Below are positions 1 through 10,010 of a DNA stretch of 25,622 nucleotides, in pieces. The first letter of the stretch is position 1, and each line of letters begins with the position of its first letter. A program made the position numbers and the translations under genes. The notes below the pieces were generated by a model. It was not told the DNA's origin. It ran no database searches and saw only the letters and a program-made list of their open reading frames with translations. Origin of the DNA: Ectocarpus siliculosus (lineage: Eukaryota > Sar > Phaeophyceae > Ectocarpales > Ectocarpaceae); assembly GCA_000310025.1 (NCBI GenBank), contig FN649727.1, positions 6,370,577 through 6,396,198 on the forward strand, read 5' to 3'.

Positions 1-2
1 GC

Positions 3-365
3 TGCTGCTCGGTTTTGGCCGAGATAGGGCAGCTCCTCGAGCAACAACAAACTCTCGAGAATCTCAACTTCGACGGAGAACTCCCCGACTCCGACGACGT
101 TTCGCCGGCGGACCAACAACTGTCTTCCCCCCCCGTCGCCGAACCATGCAACCCTCCTTCCGGCGGCCACGTCGAGGATAAAGGGTTCGCACGGCCCAAC
201 GTCCACCGTACAGCGGCCACCCCTCCCTGCCGCCGACGCCAGATAAGGGTGACCTATCTCAGACCGACGGAAGGGGTTGTACCTTCACTCGACTGTGTAA
301 ACAGAAGAGACTTCCGGAGCGACGGTGAGGAGCCGCTAGTGCACAGACTTGCGGGACAGGAATAA
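3..365 (+). CDS. Possible 3' end of a coding region cut by the left window edge
   Basis: The frame is open from base 3 to a TAA stop at 363-365, about 120 residues. It begins inside the window without an ATG, so if real it is a partial gene or last exon. The first 50 residues look protein-like: a Gln/Leu/Glu-rich stretch (LAEIGQLLEQQQTLENL) followed by an acidic segment (FDGELPDSDDVSPADQ) and a Pro/Ser-rich part. After roughly residue 80 the composition becomes Arg-rich and less convincing, so true coding may stop earlier at a splice site. No domain is recognised. The opposite strand is also open across 1-250, a common effect of GC-rich codon use, so strand choice rests only on composition. 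Confidence 0.3.
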   Translation, partial: CCSVLAEIGQLLEQQQTLENLNFDGELPDSDDVSPADQQLSSPPVAEPCNPPSGGHVEDKGFARPNVHRTAATPPCRRRQIRVTYLRPTEGVVPSLDCVNRRDFRSDGEEPLVHRLAGQE

Positions 366-782
366 TAATTCTCTAGGAAGAGGCAACGGTGGTCTCTGGG
401 AAGAGAGGGAAAGAAGAAGAGTGACATAGCAGCCCTGATGACGCAGAACGACCTGACTAGGCGGTGACACAGACACAGTCTGTGCTGGCGTGCTGACGTG
501 GTACAGCACTGACACGCTACCTGGGAATCTCCCCGGGCGTGAGACGACAAACAACCATCTGGGCCGTTGAATATATATATCTGGTACGTACGCGGGCATG
601 TGCATACAGTGACACACGGGTGCGCGCGGACCGCACGGAAAGATCCGCAGAGCAAGCGGAGGAACAGTTGGACAGGGGACCTCGAGTAGGACGTACGTAC
701 GTACAACTACACCAGAGACTCACATCGAGACTGGTATTTTTTATCGAATATATTTGGCGCTTGTACCCTCCGGACTTCCAAC
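366..782. other. Non-coding stretch left of the secreted-protein gene
   Basis: No supported gene. It holds a short TA run (about 570-582) and an ACGT-type run (about 690-704). Being downstream of the minus-strand gene that ends at 783, it would contain that gene's 3' UTR, or further exons if the gene is spliced at 815. Confidence 0.5.
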
Positions 783-1109
783 TCAACTGAAACTAACTGT
801 GGTTCCAGTGCCTACCTGATCAACGACGCCGTTGAACGTGACGTCGGGCTCGACCGTCAGCTCTCCAAGAACCTTCAGCGAGAAGTTCCCGAACTCCACG
901 GCGGAGACTGTTGCCTTGAGCGTCATGGAGTTGCGGACACGGAAGCGGGTGTATTCATCGCAGGCGAAGGTGTTGGCGTCGATGGTAAGGCCGGTGACCT
1001 GGGTATCGTCGACGTCCGCAAGGTCAGCACAAGTGGTGACCATGTACTCGACCGCCGCAGCCGGCGTTGCCAGAAGGCTGGCGATGAACGTGAGAGAGAC
1101 AGGCTTCAT
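783..1109 (-). CDS. Small predicted secreted protein (108 aa)
   Basis: The ATG at 1107-1109 is chosen because it gives a textbook signal peptide: Lys at position 2, a hydrophobic core (VSLTFIASLLA), then TPAAA with likely cleavage after residue 19. The ATG also has A at -3. The mature part has two Cys (in TCADL and FACDEY) and alternating hydrophobic/polar residues (LTIDANTFACDEYTRF, SLKVLGELTVEPDVTF) that suggest beta strands, as in beta-helix surface proteins. No family can be assigned with certainty. The frame ends at TGA 783-785, but a strong donor (CAG then GTAGGC, intron from base 815) lies inside it. The true product may therefore be spliced to exons further left or outside the window, and the last ten residues would then be read-through into an intron. 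Upstream in-frame codons to 1277 are not needed and look non-coding. Confidence 0.55.
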   Translation of the reverse strand: MKPVSLTFIASLLATPAAAVEYMVTTCADLADVDDTQVTGLTIDANTFACDEYTRFRVRNSMTLKATVSAVEFGNFSLKVLGELTVEPDVTFNGVVDQVGTGTTVSFS

Positions 1110-1352
1110 GTTATCTGTTGTGCCCCAGGGTGACAACCCACGGTGAGAGGAGGAAAAAAAGCGTTCTGTGCGCGGTTGACCGCGGTGGCTGGTTTCATCT
1201 TCGGCATAACTTCGCCAGTCAGGCCAATTCTGTCTGGAAACCACAACAAGAATCAGGTGGAAATTCGAAGGCAACAAGAAAGCAGCTGCGATTGTTTGAT
1301 GAGATCAATCCTTCTAACTGTTTTCCAATTGATTAGGGTTGTAGAAGATGAT

Positions 1353-1497
1353 GAGTGGCCCGCTTCAGTTTTGGTTGCCACATCACGACGAGCTGGCCAT
1401 GACCTGAGCTCTCCCTGCAGAGTCTCTTCTTGGAGGCGTTGGGGTCTTCTCCCATGGCTACGACTCCAGGTGATTTAGGAATGTCTTCTTGTTGTTA
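1353..1497 (+). repeat. Dispersed repeat A, copy 1
   Basis: About 145 bp that aligns, with small gaps, to 10126-10250. Shared blocks include GAG-TGGCCCGCTTC, TTTGG-TGCCA, TGCAG, a GGGAGGC/TGGAGGC block, CCCATGGCTAC-ACTC and GGTGATT. The two copies lie about 8.8 kb apart in the same orientation, one intergenic and one in CFAP52 intron 1. This looks like a diverged family of short interspersed repeats. No coding potential. Confidence 0.6.
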
Positions 1498-1558
1498 TGC
1501 CCGGACGACTTGCCTGCTCCATCCAGACCTTGTCTCATCACACCGTGGGGCACTTGAT

Positions 1559-1602
1559 GTGCTGGCGGCCCTTGTTTTTTTTTCTTAGTGCTGGCGGCCC
1601 TT
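1559..1602 (+). repeat. Spaced 13-15 bp direct repeat
   Basis: GTGCTGGCGGCCC occurs at 1559-1571 and again at 1588-1600, each followed by T-rich DNA. This is probably a local duplication. Confidence 0.6.
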
Positions 1603-1661
1603 TTTGTCTCACACGGCATACTAATCTCCTTTTTTTCCTTTTTCCTTTTTTTTATATTTTC

Positions 1662-1690
1662 TATGACACAATAAACCCATCTATATCTAC
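1662..1690 (+). repeat. Repeat B motif, copy 1
   Basis: TATGACACAA followed by an A/C-rich block, CCATCT and TATC, directly downstream of about 40 bases of T-rich DNA. The same order (T-rich tract, then this motif) occurs at 8902-8929. It may be the end of a degraded interspersed repeat. Confidence 0.4.
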
Positions 1691-3637
1691 AGAAAAAAGT
1701 CGAAGATAGATTAGCAACGAATCCATAGCGTCAGCGAAGGGCTATCTGTGTGTCTATGATTTCCCGAACAGCACACAGCGACATCTCCCCTGTGGGTAGC
1801 AGGCTCAACAAGGTGGTTTGATAGCCACATCTTGTGTATCTATCTGCATGTTATATTGGGAAGTAATAAACGGAAGATTTACGTTCTTTTTTTTTCAGTC
1901 TCTGGTTACCTCGCATACATGTAGCGTGCAAGAGGCGGGCGGAGTGTCCTAGACTATCTGACTTGCGGATCCTTCGGGCCTATTTTATTTTCGTATACCT
2001 TTTTTGGGTAAGTTAGCCTGTGACCACGGGAATCGACCGCGTCAAGTGTCAAGACAAGTACGGACAGAGGAAGGTACTGGGTAGAGAGAACGGAACGGTT
2101 TTTGATGTCAAGACAACAACAACACCAATAGTTGCCTCGACTGCGGTTCGTTGGTTGTTGATTGAACTCATGCCAAGGGTACACGTGGAAAAAAAATCCG
2201 GACACATTCATTCGAAGTTCCCCCCCCCCGGACGGAGAAGAAATTCATTCAAAAAGTTACCATGAATCGTCGGGAAGTTACCATGATGAGGTTGGATGGA
2301 TGGCAAACATGCCTCGCTCTCGTTACCCGTCCTGCATCTGCTCGTCATCGATACCGGCCCACGCTCACCCAGCCGTGCTACTACAGGAACACACGGAAAC
2401 AAGCAGCCTTTCTTGGGTAGCGCCTCATATCATCTACGAAAGTACAGCAGTAGCAGTATTGACAAAGCTCGAAATGAGCCAAACAACTCTCAGCTTGACC
2501 AAGTTTCACGATTGTTGCCAACCATCTATTGAACCATCTGCCATGCAAACTTGCTCTTGCCGCTTCTAGCACTGCACAACAGGGAACATAGATAGTGTCG
2601 CATATCTACTCGTAGCCTCGGTCTCGTAGGGTGTACGTTAGACTTGACCAATCTACCCCGCTTACTCATGACCCTTACTTGCGAGTTCTCGCGCGGTGTC
2701 TCGCTTCGTTTTCTGTGGGCCAGTCGCTTCTTGCGTTTACCGAAAATAAATGTGCTTGCACATGCGACATAGCCATCCCATGTTGCTCTGACCAATCGGC
2801 CACACGAGCGACTGGCGAGCAAGTGGCTGCTCCTCGATTCTCATGGGGGTATATGCATGAGAAGATTGCGAAGACGACCCTGCAGTATGCATGGTGTCTG
2901 CCATCTTTCGGCGATCTCTACAGCTACACAGCGCCAGCAGCGCCAGCGGTGAGGCACACCGTGACAGAGAGCGGGACGCCGAAGCGCCGACACATCGGCA
3001 GAAAACCCGGGGATACATGGGTTATGCCCCCCCCCCCAAATGACCCCCACTTTCGATTAGATTCGTAGGTCTATTTGCCTTGATTTTTTTTTTACGTGTA
3101 CCCTTGCTCATGCCGCAATTCACCTCGTAGCCGAGAAAAGTAAAAGCCCCGGACTCTCCTGAAGTGGATTTTGGAAGCACGAGTCGTCCCCACACCGGCC
3201 TCCTTTGATGCAAGCATCAATGGTTGCTTTCGGGGCGGCAGCGGGCTTACTTACTTACTGCTGCCTCAACAATCGTTTTTTGTCAGTGTGCCAAGCACCC
3301 CGTGAACCCCTGCCAAGCCGCGCTCGTCTCAAGAAATTACGCCAGTATCGCCAATGCTCGAGTTTCTTGTGATGAGTTCAACGGGCTCGCTCTTGCCCTC
3401 GAGCGGCGCGTGATATCGGTCGAAGCTCTCCATGGAAATCACGGGAGAGACCTTGCGCGCATGTCAGTGGAGCTATCGGGGGAAGGCAGCCACCAAAGGC
3501 TGTGAACGCGACCGACAAAGATGAGAACAAGGCAATGGACAAGCCACCAGCGGGGCGCGTTCCTCTCCAGCACGGGCCATGAAGAGAGCATAGGGACGCT
3601 CCCGGACGGGCACCCTTGCAACTGCTGTTGGGGGTGC

Positions 3638-6600
3638 TCAATCTGTGCATCCGACGTTTAGCCCGCGCTCGGGTCCAAGGTAATATGAGCACGGCACCCA
3701 GCCGAGAACTGCTCTCCCTTCCCTCGCGAGCTTCGACAGGTGGTGCAAAACGTTGTAGTGCGCCGAGACGAAGATCGGGAGCGGCAGAACGCCGTACACC
3801 CGAACGGTAATCTGGGCGGAGTGGGGGGCAAAACGAAGAACGCACTCGCTGTGAGATTACACATACTTGTTATGATACAGGAGTGCAGCCATGTCATAGC
3901 ATAGGGTTTATAGAGACCGAGGGAGTTTCTGAACTCATGTGAAGAGAACCCTAGAACCATAGGAGGCCTCCTGGATCCTCCAGACCTCCTGGGTATCCTC
4001 ACTTCGTTGTGGTAATGACAAAATGTGCGAAAGAATCAACAACCAAAAGTCACCATGCGGTGCTCATGAAGTGCAGATGCGTAGAATATCCCTCCTGTCT
4101 CACCTGGAGAGCGCTGAGAGTCCGCCCTTTTGCTGCCGTTAACGCATTTATGATTTGGGCTTCTCTTTCTTGCCGGTGTTTGATGTAGTACTCTATCTTC
4201 TCTTGCGCAGCTTCCACTGCGGGACCATGCCCACAGTACAACCTGAAAGGCGGTATGTGAATGAAGTAAGGAAAGAAACGTGTCGTTCGACACACGGTAA
4301 AGTACACCTCCGGGTTGGGAACAAGACCTGTTTATACATCACATACAGAGTACGTGCCACCCCATGAGAACCAGTTATTCAGCGCGAGGCTCGCCGCTTA
4401 TGTAGTCTCAGTGTGGCGTAAACCAGCACAGACTACCTAGGTTCTAGAGTAGGATTCTAAACTAAGCACCGTTCTTATGGTCGAGCCCCATCATTTTCTG
4501 TCTTCAGGTTGAAATTCTTACCTCCGACGTTCGTACGTGCTGGTGCGGACTGTAGACTAAATTGTTACTACAGTACCAGTGTCTTCCATCACGTGTCGAG
4601 TGTTGAAAATCAGAGGCTTAGGGCCTGCTAAGACTGCGTAGTCAAGAACAGTTCCCTGGTGGTTTTGCTGGTGTTAGATTGCTTGGTGTGTTCTTTTCAG
4701 CGAACGTCAGATCTGCTGAAAAAATAGGTCCTCACTAAAAACAAGATAATAGGCTGATGACGCAAGTCAGAAGTCTATCTGTTCAAGTGACCTGTGCTAC
4801 GGCGGTAGCAGCAGTGAGCAAGAAGGTAACAGAGGCGTGTGCCACACCTTGTTAACAGGTGTGCTGAGGTGCACTGTAGACGTGAGTCTACAACCAATGG
4901 TATTTGGTTCAAAGAGAAATGAGAAACAGATGTTGTACAAATTTGTTGTATTGTTGAGCTGGGCAGGAAACAGAGTGAGCTCCGGTGGGGGGCGTGCGCT
5001 CTGCCTGGTCAGCGTTTTTGTCGATTACCGATGAAACTACAAAGAACCTTAGTACCGGTCCGGAACCGTTCCAGGAACGTTCCGGGAACGTTTTGGGAAC
5101 CAAACACCGTTCTATAAGACCAAAAGCACCGTTCCGGAAACGTTCCGGGAACCTTTCTAATCTTACTCTGGACTTTTCCTGAGAACATTCCTGAGAACCG
5201 TTCTAGGAAAGTATGCCCAATCTAGGAAACATTCCGAACCGTTACGGAATCTACCGCATCCATCAGATCGTTCTAGATACCTTTCCCGAAATATCGTTCT
5301 TCAAGTTGAACTTACTTCCTCAATAACTTCCTATACCGCGTTTAGTGTGCGTTATCAGGTATACTGAAACTGGTATATTTTTGTGCTACTGAAATCCCTC
5401 ATGATGTATGTGACATCGTATACTGTGTTGTACTCAAGAGAATACGAATAACAACAGTCTTTATCAGGTGATACTGATACTTCTAACATCAAGTCCCACC
5501 TACCCTCCAGGCAACGTTCGCCTGGGTCTGCATGCGCCGCATCGCCAGCATCCAGCCGACAAACATCACCAAGAGAGTTGACATCACAATTACGCCCCTG
5601 TCTGTACTCCGCGTGCATCTAGGCCGACTCCAACAAGCTGAAGGAGGGTTTATTCATCATTGGTATCATGAATCGAGTAACCAAGGATCTTTCGCGCTAA
5701 CCGAGGGAACAGTGGCCAAGCGAGCAAACAGCCTCACGGCATGAAAAACGGGCATGCCGTATGGCCATGACGTACCTCGTGAAGCCTCCTTCGTATTTCG
5801 GGCTCATGTCGCGGACTCGCTGCAGCGAATCCATGTAAGAGGCGAAGTCGTCGAAAATAGCCGTACCACACCCGAGTATCATGTCCCCGGTAAACAGGGC
5901 CTGTGTGGAACAATCACGGTAATTGTCGAAAGGAAAGGGGGAAAAGCACAACTAGGCGATCACCAACATGCTTCCCTATCCGACACAAAGTGCAAGCGAG
6001 AGGGGGGCCGACCGCAGTACGGGTCTCAAGTCCACGGCGGAGACTCGGGGCCGGGGCTTTCGAGCGTACGGAAACAGGCACAACGGTTAACACTGGGTGT
6101 GATCGACGTTCATGGGGTCTAAAAAAACGGGTATTCCCGCTTCACCACACCAACCCCAACGCCAAGAACGAAAACCTTTTTTCACCCCCGTGTACTACAC
6201 AGATTGTTTTCATCCACGTGAACTATTTGTCTTGTTGGTTACGCATACGTACACCATTGACAAATCACAAGAGTGCTAACCTTTTCTTCGTGAAGAACAA
6301 ACGCGACGTGGTCTTCGGTGTGTCCCGGGGTGGACACCGCTTCAAGGGTGGCTCCGGTTGTTCGAAACAGTTGACCATCCTCGATGCCTGAGTAGTCGAA
6401 ATCTTGCACGGTTGGGCCGTACTGCGGGCGAAGAACCGCGTTGGGGTGGGGGGGCAGACCACACCGCCACCAGGAACGTGACGTGTAAGCCAAGGGCTAT
6501 CCATGCCTTTCGTCGTTGTCAAGAGGAGCCACCCCATTGCTGGGTAGACAATCAACTTACGCTTACGTAAACGTCGGAGCGGGGGGGTTGTTGATGGTGC

Positions 6601-8004
6601 CCGAACGAACCCACGCATTCAGCACCATCGTTACAGGATTCTACCGAGAGTACACGATGGTCCGCGACCAACTGGCCCTGTGCATTCTAAGCCACGAGTG
6701 CAACCAAATGGCGCGCTACTGTGGATATGATGCCCGTCGGGGTAAATACGCCCACACCAGTCACCAAGCACCTCCAACGGCTAGGATTAGTCCAACGGCC
6801 ACGCTTTTTAAAGCCAAGCCGTTGGAGGTGTTTGATTACTTGTTGTGTGGGCGTTGTAAATGTTCCCGGCCTATTCCCTGCTCGTGTCCAGGGACGTCAG
6901 CAAACTGCTGGACGTGTTTGATCAAACAAGGTGGTAGGATAAGCTCCAAACATGTCGATAGGGAAACTGTGTGCGGCAACAGCGGTAACTCGTGGTCTAC
7001 CAGAGTTGTACACGTCATTTGGCAAATATACACTATTAGTCCCGGGCGCGCCAAGGTGACAACAGCCAACGTGGAATGCCTACCTTCTTGAAGACGGGAA
7101 TGTTCCCACCAAGCGCCTTGCGGATGTCGTTTACACCCCCCACGTGATCAACGTGCCAATGTGTCAACAAAATAGCGTCCAGCATTTCGCATCCTGCTTG
7201 TCGCATTACATCCTGGTTTTTGGGTTGGTTAGCAAAGCACGGGAAGGTTCCATTGTATGATGTCGATTTGACCGAGAAAAAGTGCACATTACATGCAGTC
7301 ACCGTAACCAGCCCAGGATCGGCCCCACATTGTAGGCGGGTACCCCATAGGGTGTAGACTAGTATCCCGCAGGACCACAATCTAGCCCGACTTCACAACA
7401 TGAATACGGGGGCACAAAAATGGAATGTCCTGCCATAGATATGCGATGTAACGTTCTCTGGGCAACATATCGTGCGCCTCACCAGGAGATGGGGGACAAA
7501 CCCAGCTTTCCCCTCGCCTGTATCGATCAGGATTCGCCGTGCGCCGTTGCCGACTAGATAACAGTTCGTCCCTTGCAACGTGTGCTGCGAGACAGAAAAA
7601 CAACGAAAATTGGTGCAAGCGTGAGCCGGACGAGGCACACTCTCCGGCGCATTGTAGCCAGGTGCGGTTCTGAGGTGGGCAAAATCGTACCCTGGTCATA
7701 GAGTCGGCACACAAAGGAAGATGGAGACATCACACTATCACGAATATCAGACTCGCCTAAACACCACGCGCAATCCACCAGCAACACGATGTGAAGCTCA
7801 TTAAATTCCGCGCACCATGCATTCATTGCTCCACCAACGGTTTACTCGACCTGATTGTTTGGCTCATGCACTCGGCGAAACGAAACGAGGCCACGTGTGT
7901 AGACCGTTCGAGTCGCTCTCCCTTTCCCTCACCATGCCAGGATTAAGAGCCAGCATCCTCACGACCAGATCGCTCTCAACCGCCCATGGGGCAACATGAG
8001 GCAT
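3638..8004 (-). CDS. LACTB2: LACTB2-type metallo-beta-lactamase-fold endoribonuclease, 7 exons, 293 aa
   Basis: Minus-strand exons in order: 8004-7933, 7584-7483, 7212-7084, 6421-6281, 5900-5776, 4242-4104, 3811-3638. They sum to 882 nt (stop TGA 3638-3640). All introns are GT/AG, with phases 0,0,0,0,2,0. The 293 aa match the roughly 288 aa of animal LACTB2. The N-terminal NPG..TLQGTN block is at about residues 20-31. The metal-binding THWHVDH motif gives H76, H78, D80 and H81; further ligands are H135 (TPGHTEDH), D154 (FTGD) and H195 (CGHGP). The C-terminal winged-helix part has YNVLHHLSKLAREG. All seven expected zinc ligands are present, so an active enzyme is predicted. Animal LACTB2 is a mitochondrial single-strand RNA endonuclease; related eukaryotic proteins are sometimes described as hydrolases, so the substrate here is inferred. 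No targeting peptide is obvious. The ATG at 8004 keeps the frame with the conserved block, though its -3 context is weak and the frame is open further upstream. Confidence 0.93.
4243..5775 (-). other. LACTB2 intron 5, unusually long
   Basis: At 1533 bases this is the longest intron of the gene. The donor is AG|GTACGT (phase 2) and the acceptor CCTTTCAG. The flanking exons join within an AGG Arg codon, giving a protein with no missing segment compared with LACTB2, so no hidden exon is needed. It carries the minisatellite at 5050-5255; the rest shows nothing recognisable. Confidence 0.8.
5050..5255. repeat. Degenerate 11-bp palindromic minisatellite
   Basis: Units of 11 bp run head to tail: CCGGAACCGTT at 5060-5070, CCAGGAACGTT at 5071-5081, CCGGGAACGTT at 5082-5092, then TTGGGAACCAA. 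After a short break come CCGGAAACGTT at 5134-5144 and CCGGGAACCTT at 5145-5155. More decayed GAAC/GTTC units reach about 5255. The core GGAACGTTCC is a perfect palindrome (5074-5083), so single strands could fold into many small hairpins. Confidence 0.85.
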
Positions 8005-10010
8005 ACCTCGAGGAACCTGTGCGGTGCAGGAAGCGCCATGTTTTCGCGGATAAGATGTTTGACGCAGAACGACGGTGCTTTTACTTCAGTTATTTATTTT
8101 AAAGCGACGGCGGCTACACGGTTTGAGAGAGGGTCTTGCCAAGATGGATTCACTTTCTTGAACCCGGATTTCTCTCCATTCGTTTTTTAAGAAGGCTTAT
8201 CATGAAGATTCTATTCGAGAAACCAAAATATAAAAATTTCAAAGGGGGGTGTATCAGGTAAATAGGTCTGTCGAACTGACGCAGAAGGTCATGGAGAACA
8301 TCAAAAGTGTTGGGATCTCTACGGTTTCCTCCCTCGGGCCTGCTTGGAGAAGCAGGACAGGAGTGCCTTGCACATCTCTCTCGGACCATCGACGCTAGGA
8401 AGAACGACGAATCCGACAAAGCGCGCATCGATCGATGGAAAATATATGCGAAAAATCAAAGCAAAAATGAAACCGAAACCTGTGATACAGCAGGCACGCA
8501 AGTCCAGCTATGCGCCTTTCCTCCATCCATGTATGCCCCAGCACTCCTGCCTCTCTGCGATAGTACAAGCGTCTCATGGACGTCTACTTTGCTTCAATCG
8601 ATCCCCAGTCGCCCATACAAGCAGCTCGGCCGTACAAGCCGGTAGCACGCGTTGACAAGCGGTATGTTGGTATTTAGTATGTAGAAGTAAAGATTATCGA
8701 GCTTGCCACCAATATAGGCCTCTGGGAGCTCATCCCTTTTCGCCTGCTGCTGCAAGTCTGGTTGTTACTCGATATCCTAGCCTGCACATTCTCGTCTGCA
8801 AGATGCTCGGGTCTGGTCTGTAGATCCAAACTCTGCGTGTGCACCTCGGTGCAAACCTTAACAAATGTTTTTTTCTTGTTTATTTATTTTTTTTTTCTTA
8901 ATATGACACAACGAAACCATCTCTATCATTGTTTTTGTGTTTAGCCGGAGCTGACACAGATTCTAGGTTGAATAGTACTGGTGCACGGGATGGCGCCGGC
9001 GGCAAAATCTGTGAGCACGAGTGTCCACTCTTGTACTAAAAGCTAGATACAGTATCCCTGTTCTGCATTGTGTGTGGCTGTGTCCGGTATAGAGCCGGTC
9101 AAACCTCTGGATCCTATCGCTTTGAGTCTACATGTAGTTCTTACGGTGCCCTCGACTGCTGTAGCCCCAAAAGCGGCCAGTGGCATAAAACGGGATTTTA
9201 CCGATCTGCTGTCGCTGCTGTTGTACCGCGCCGTTGTAGATACAATACTAGTTGCACGCGGAGGCTGGGTGCAGCACTACGGCCTCCGTATCTGTATTCA
9301 CCGTCGCACGGATCGGTGGATCTGAGAGTTGAAACGGGGGGGTGCCAACAAAAAAAACGAGTTTCTTGGACTGCATGTCCAAACGAAGAGATAGATAAGT
9401 TGGCACGGATTGCTGAGGTAACTAACCAGCACGAAATAACTGTAAAAACGAGTGCACGGCGGTGCCCTTTCTCTCCTATTCTTCACTAGTACGGCAATAG
9501 GGAGAGGCAGAACCGCCCACACAACAGATGAAATGAAACACGCCCTGGTGATAACACCCGTTTAGAGGGCACACATGATAAGTGTCGTCGCTGCTACAAC
9601 ATCCAGTCTCCACTGCTGTACAGCAGACGCACCTTCGACTTGCCCCGGTCCAATACCTTAACCGCCTGATGGAGCAAAGGGCTGGCGCGGATGGACCGGG
9701 AAACGAACTGTAGGACATTAGACACGAAGGCCGAGGCCAGGAAAGATGCAGAGCTCAACAGGTAAGCCATCACCGCGGTGGCTGCGGGAAGCGGGTGGTC
9801 TGGGGTTTCTCTTGCCTACATCGCAAGCATGGTCACACCAGCACAGAGCTCCCAGCACAACAGCAGGAATTTGAGAAATTTAAATGGGGGTTCCGTGAGT
9901 CATGCGGCGAGTTTACCCGAGATGGAAAACGGTTACATCACCTCCGGCCGCGTTGCCCTGTCTTCCTCTCGCACCACCACATCTCTCTTCACCAAACTCA
10001 GACAGCAGCT
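8005..10010. other. Divergent intergenic region between LACTB2 and CFAP52
   Basis: About 2 kb between two start codons on opposite strands, so it should contain both promoters and 5' UTRs. No open frame resembling a protein was found. Seen inside: T-rich DNA at 8866-8900 followed by a motif shared with 1662-1690 (repeat B), and otherwise unremarkable sequence. No TATA box or other core promoter element can be assigned with confidence. Confidence 0.55.
8902..8929 (+). repeat. Repeat B motif, copy 2
   Basis: This matches 1662-1690 at roughly 22 of 28 positions and is likewise preceded by a T-rich tract (8866-8900). The shared arrangement argues against chance, but the match is short. Confidence 0.4.

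Larger units (their letters stand above)
1110..3637. other. Intergenic region between two minus-strand genes
   Basis: About 2.5 kb with no open frame that resembles a protein. Contents seen: a copy of a dispersed repeat at 1353-1497, a spaced direct repeat at 1559-1600, pyrimidine-rich DNA at 1621-1660 followed by a motif shared with 8902-8929, a short doubled motif (AAGTTACCATGA) near 2256-2286, and a run of C near 3027-3037. The part just above 1109 should contain the promoter of the secreted-protein gene. The part just below 3638 should contain the 3' end of the nuclease gene. Confidence 0.6.

Noticed and set aside
254-786. Minus-strand frames of 89-150 codons near the left edge
   Set aside because: Cys/Ser/Arg-rich translations with no domain. 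They could only matter if the secreted-protein gene is spliced onward, and no matching exon was seen.
3862-3898. Minus-strand segment reading YDMAALLYHNKY, resembling the C-terminal region of LACTB2
   Set aside because: An in-frame stop lies just upstream with no AG between. The exon at 3811-3638 supplies the true block (YNVLHHLSKLAREG) in the correct phase, so this is a chance resemblance inside intron 6.
8007-8039. Alternative LACTB2 start (MALPAPHRFLE) on the minus strand
   Set aside because: It has a better start context, but joining it in frame to the conserved block needs an intron of about 32 bases, which is too short. The ATG at 8004 reads straight through.
9070-9489. Plus-strand frame of 139 codons between LACTB2 and CFAP52
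   Set aside because: Mixed composition, no domain, no supporting splice context, and it lies in the divergent promoter region.
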